Below are positions 29,898 to 31,337 of a DNA stretch of 31,337 nt, piece by piece. Below the pieces are notes generated by a model that was given only the letters and a program-made list of their open reading frames with translations, was not told where the DNA came from and ran no database searches. A program made the position numbers and the translations under genes. The stretch comes from CAZDDI01 sp964504195 (GTDB lineage Bacteria > Chloroflexota > Anaerolineae > B4-G1 > SLSP01), in contig CAZDDI010000054.1 in the NCBI GenBank assembly GCA_964504195.1, positions 1 through 31,337 of the forward strand. The letters run 5' to 3'. The first letter of the stretch is position 1. Each line of letters opens with the position of its first letter.

Positions 29898-31232
29898 ATG
29901 CTCATTACCCATGCTCGGATTGTTACTTTGGGCGATGAAGCCCAACTATTGGAAGATGGCGCGTTGCTCATCCGTGATGGGCAAATTGCGGCGATGGATA
30001 CGACAGCAGCTCTGGCAACGCAGTATCCCGCCGAAGAGCGCCTGGATGCGGACGGCCAGCTCGCGTTGCCCGCGATGTTGTGCGGGCATACACACTTCTA
30101 TGGTGCGTTTGCGCGCGGTTGGGCGTATCCTGGCCCGCCCGCCACCCGCTTCGGCGAAATTCTCGAACGCCTGTGGTGGAAGTTAGATAAGCTCCTCACC
30201 CCAGACGATGTGCGCGCCTCTGCGCAGGTCTGCTTGGCTGACGCTATCCGCCACGGCACTACCACGCTCATTGACCATCATGCCAGCCCTAATGCTATCA
30301 CTGGTTCGCTCGATATCATTGCCGAGGAGGTGGTGCGCGCGGGAGTGCGCGCCTCGCTGTGCTACGAAGTGACCGATCGCGATGGCCCAGTCCGCGCGGA
30401 GGCCGGCATTGCCGAGAACGTTCGTTTCCTGCGACGGATGCAGGCCGAGCCGCATCCACAGCTGGCCGCTTCGTTTGGCCTGCACGCCTCGCTCACTCTC
30501 AGCGATGCCACACTTGCCGCGTGCGTTGCCGCTGCCGCGGGCTTGCCCGGCGGATTCCACATCCACGCTGCGGAAGGGGTGGAGGATGTCGAGGATAGCC
30601 TGTACAAATCCGGCGTGCGCATCATCCATCGCCTGCACGCTGCTGGCATTCTCGGCCCGCGCACCATCGTCGCGCACGCTGTCCATGTGGACGAGGGTGA
30701 GATGGACGTGCTTGCGGAGACCAGGGCGTGGGTCACGCACCAACCGCGCTCCAACATGAACAATGCGGTGGGCACCGGCCCTGTGGAGCAGTTGCTCGCG
30801 CACGGTGTCAAGGTGGCGTTGGGCAATGATGGTTTCAGCAACAACATGGTCGCTGAGATGAAAGCCGCCTATCTCGTCCATAAGCTGGCGCAGCGCGACC
30901 CCCGCGCCATGCCGGGCGATCTGATCTTGCGGCTGGCCTATCCTGCCAACGCCGCGCTGGCGCGGCTCTTCTGGCCGGAGCAGCGGTTGGGCGTGCTTGA
31001 ACCGGGCGCGATGGCTGATATCATCCTGTTGGATTACCGCCCTCCCACGCCGCTCACGGCGGGCAATCTGCCCTGGCACCTGCTCTTTGGCTACGAAGCT
31101 TCCATGATCACCACCACCATCAGTGCCGGGCAAGTGTTGATGCGGGAACGGCAGTTGCTCACGTTGGATGCAGCCGAGATCGCAGCGCGTGTGCAGGAGC
31201 TCGCGGCGGCTCTTTGGCAGCGTGCAGGGTGA
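29898..31232 (+). CDS. ssnA: Putative aminohydrolase SsnA (metal-dependent amidohydrolase)
   Basis: This 444-residue cytosolic protein matches the SsnA group of the amidohydrolase superfamily in length and motifs. Members resemble guanine/chloro-atrazine-type deaminases and are often tied to purine catabolism, but the substrate of SsnA itself is unsettled. Metal ligands are visible: His64 and His66 in CGHTHFYGAFARG, His221 and His223 in FHIHAAE, His260 in VAHAVHVDE and Asp311 in LGNDGFSNN. SsnA-typical runs are LWWKLDKLL, GTTTLIDHHASPNAITGSLD and CYEVTDRDGPVRAEAGIAEN. CCGGAGG eight bases upstream fixes the start at 29898. The gene follows simple repeats after the YihY-like gene and is probably transcribed from its own or a read-through promoter. 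No other purine-catabolism gene is in the window. Confidence 0.9.
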   Translation: MLITHARIVTLGDEAQLLEDGALLIRDGQIAAMDTTAALATQYPAEERLDADGQLALPAMLCGHTHFYGAFARGWAYPGPPATRFGEILERLWWKLDKLLTPDDVRASAQVCLADAIRHGTTTLIDHHASPNAITGSLDIIAEEVVRAGVRASLCYEVTDRDGPVRAEAGIAENVRFLRRMQAEPHPQLAASFGLHASLTLSDATLAACVAAAAGLPGGFHIHAAEGVEDVEDSLYKSGVRIIHRLHAAGILGPRTIVAHAVHVDEGEMDVLAETRAWVTHQPRSNMNNAVGTGPVEQLLAHGVKVALGNDGFSNNMVAEMKAAYLVHKLAQRDPRAMPGDLILRLAYPANAALARLFWPEQRLGVLEPGAMADIILLDYRPPTPLTAGNLPWHLLFGYEASMITTTISAGQVLMRERQLLTLDAAEIAARVQELAAALWQRAG

Positions 31233-31337
31233 GGGCGCGGGCCGGGAACGCGTTGTTTCTGCCGCGAAACCGGTCAGGTCTGAATGAATTTTAAGAAATT
31301 AATCCGTAAATAAGGTTTTGTGTCAAGTTGGTCGTTC
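31233..31337. other. Window end, no gene seen
   Basis: No ORF or RNA gene is seen after the SsnA stop. GAAACCGGTCAGGTCT (31266-31281) loosely resembles the right arm of the 128-bp element, but the window ends too soon to judge. Confidence 0.4.

Noticed and set aside
30183..31133. Minus-strand frame of 316 codons
   Set aside because: Shadow of the SsnA gene on the opposite strand; no ribosome site and no recognisable domain.
31266..31281. Third copy of the 128-bp element
   Set aside because: Only a loose match to part of the right arm (GAAACCGGTCAGGTCT) is present near the window end; too short and too diverged to call.

Overview
The window looks like chromosomal DNA of a Chloroflexota bacterium, most likely of the class Anaerolineae. 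The basis is gene style, not a marker gene. It shows Thr/Pro-rich linkers on secreted LysM and lipoprotein-type proteins. It has a giant gingipain-like (C25) protein with ten DUF11 repeats ending in an Ile-His-Leu-Pro-Leu-Val motif, and a GAF/PAS sensor kinase with a long coiled coil. Intergenic gaps are full of small palindromic repeats. Coding DNA is moderately GC-rich, while the gaps are clearly AT-richer. I saw no rRNA, tRNA, CRISPR array, transposase or prophage gene.

Layout. 1-433 is a non-coding leader with a good sigma70-type promoter and a 128-bp inverted-repeat element. 434-3070 is a membrane sensor histidine kinase whose phospho-acceptor His is Asn. 3300-3791 is a small AT-rich membrane protein. 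4008-5798 is an M3 oligoendopeptidase. 5863-8179 holds two overlapping genes for surface proteins, a LysM protein and a beta-propeller lipoprotein. 8180-8702 is a non-coding tandem repeat array between convergent genes. 8703-15371 (minus) is the C25/DUF11 protein. 15707-17555 is a CPBP membrane protease followed by an RlmD-family 23S rRNA methyltransferase. 17657-17791 is the second copy of the 128-bp element, lying at the stop codon of the next gene.

From 17796 to 26699 everything is on the minus strand. In transcription order it holds a candidate toxin-antitoxin-like pair (26699-25946), hflX, rlmE, a secreted NodB deacetylase and a SbcC/Rad50 ATPase. These are followed by mscL with an extra zinc ribbon, a small lipoprotein-like ORF, a pRiA4b ORF-3-like zinc protein and an O6-methylguanine-DNA methyltransferase. 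hflX, rlmE and the deacetylase gene are so tightly spaced or overlapping that they are almost certainly one transcription unit.

From 26847 to the end everything is on the plus strand. A FemAB-type aminoacyltransferase, an NAD-dependent sugar epimerase and a YihY/BrkB membrane protein suggest cell-envelope work. A SsnA-type amidohydrolase follows.

Most genes are familiar families. The best candidates for something not yet described are the paired 128-bp elements with apparent target duplications, the Asn-for-His kinase, the BECR-nuclease-like/DUF2283 gene pair, and the simple repeats that abut or carry the stop codons of three genes. All coordinates and motif positions were counted by hand.
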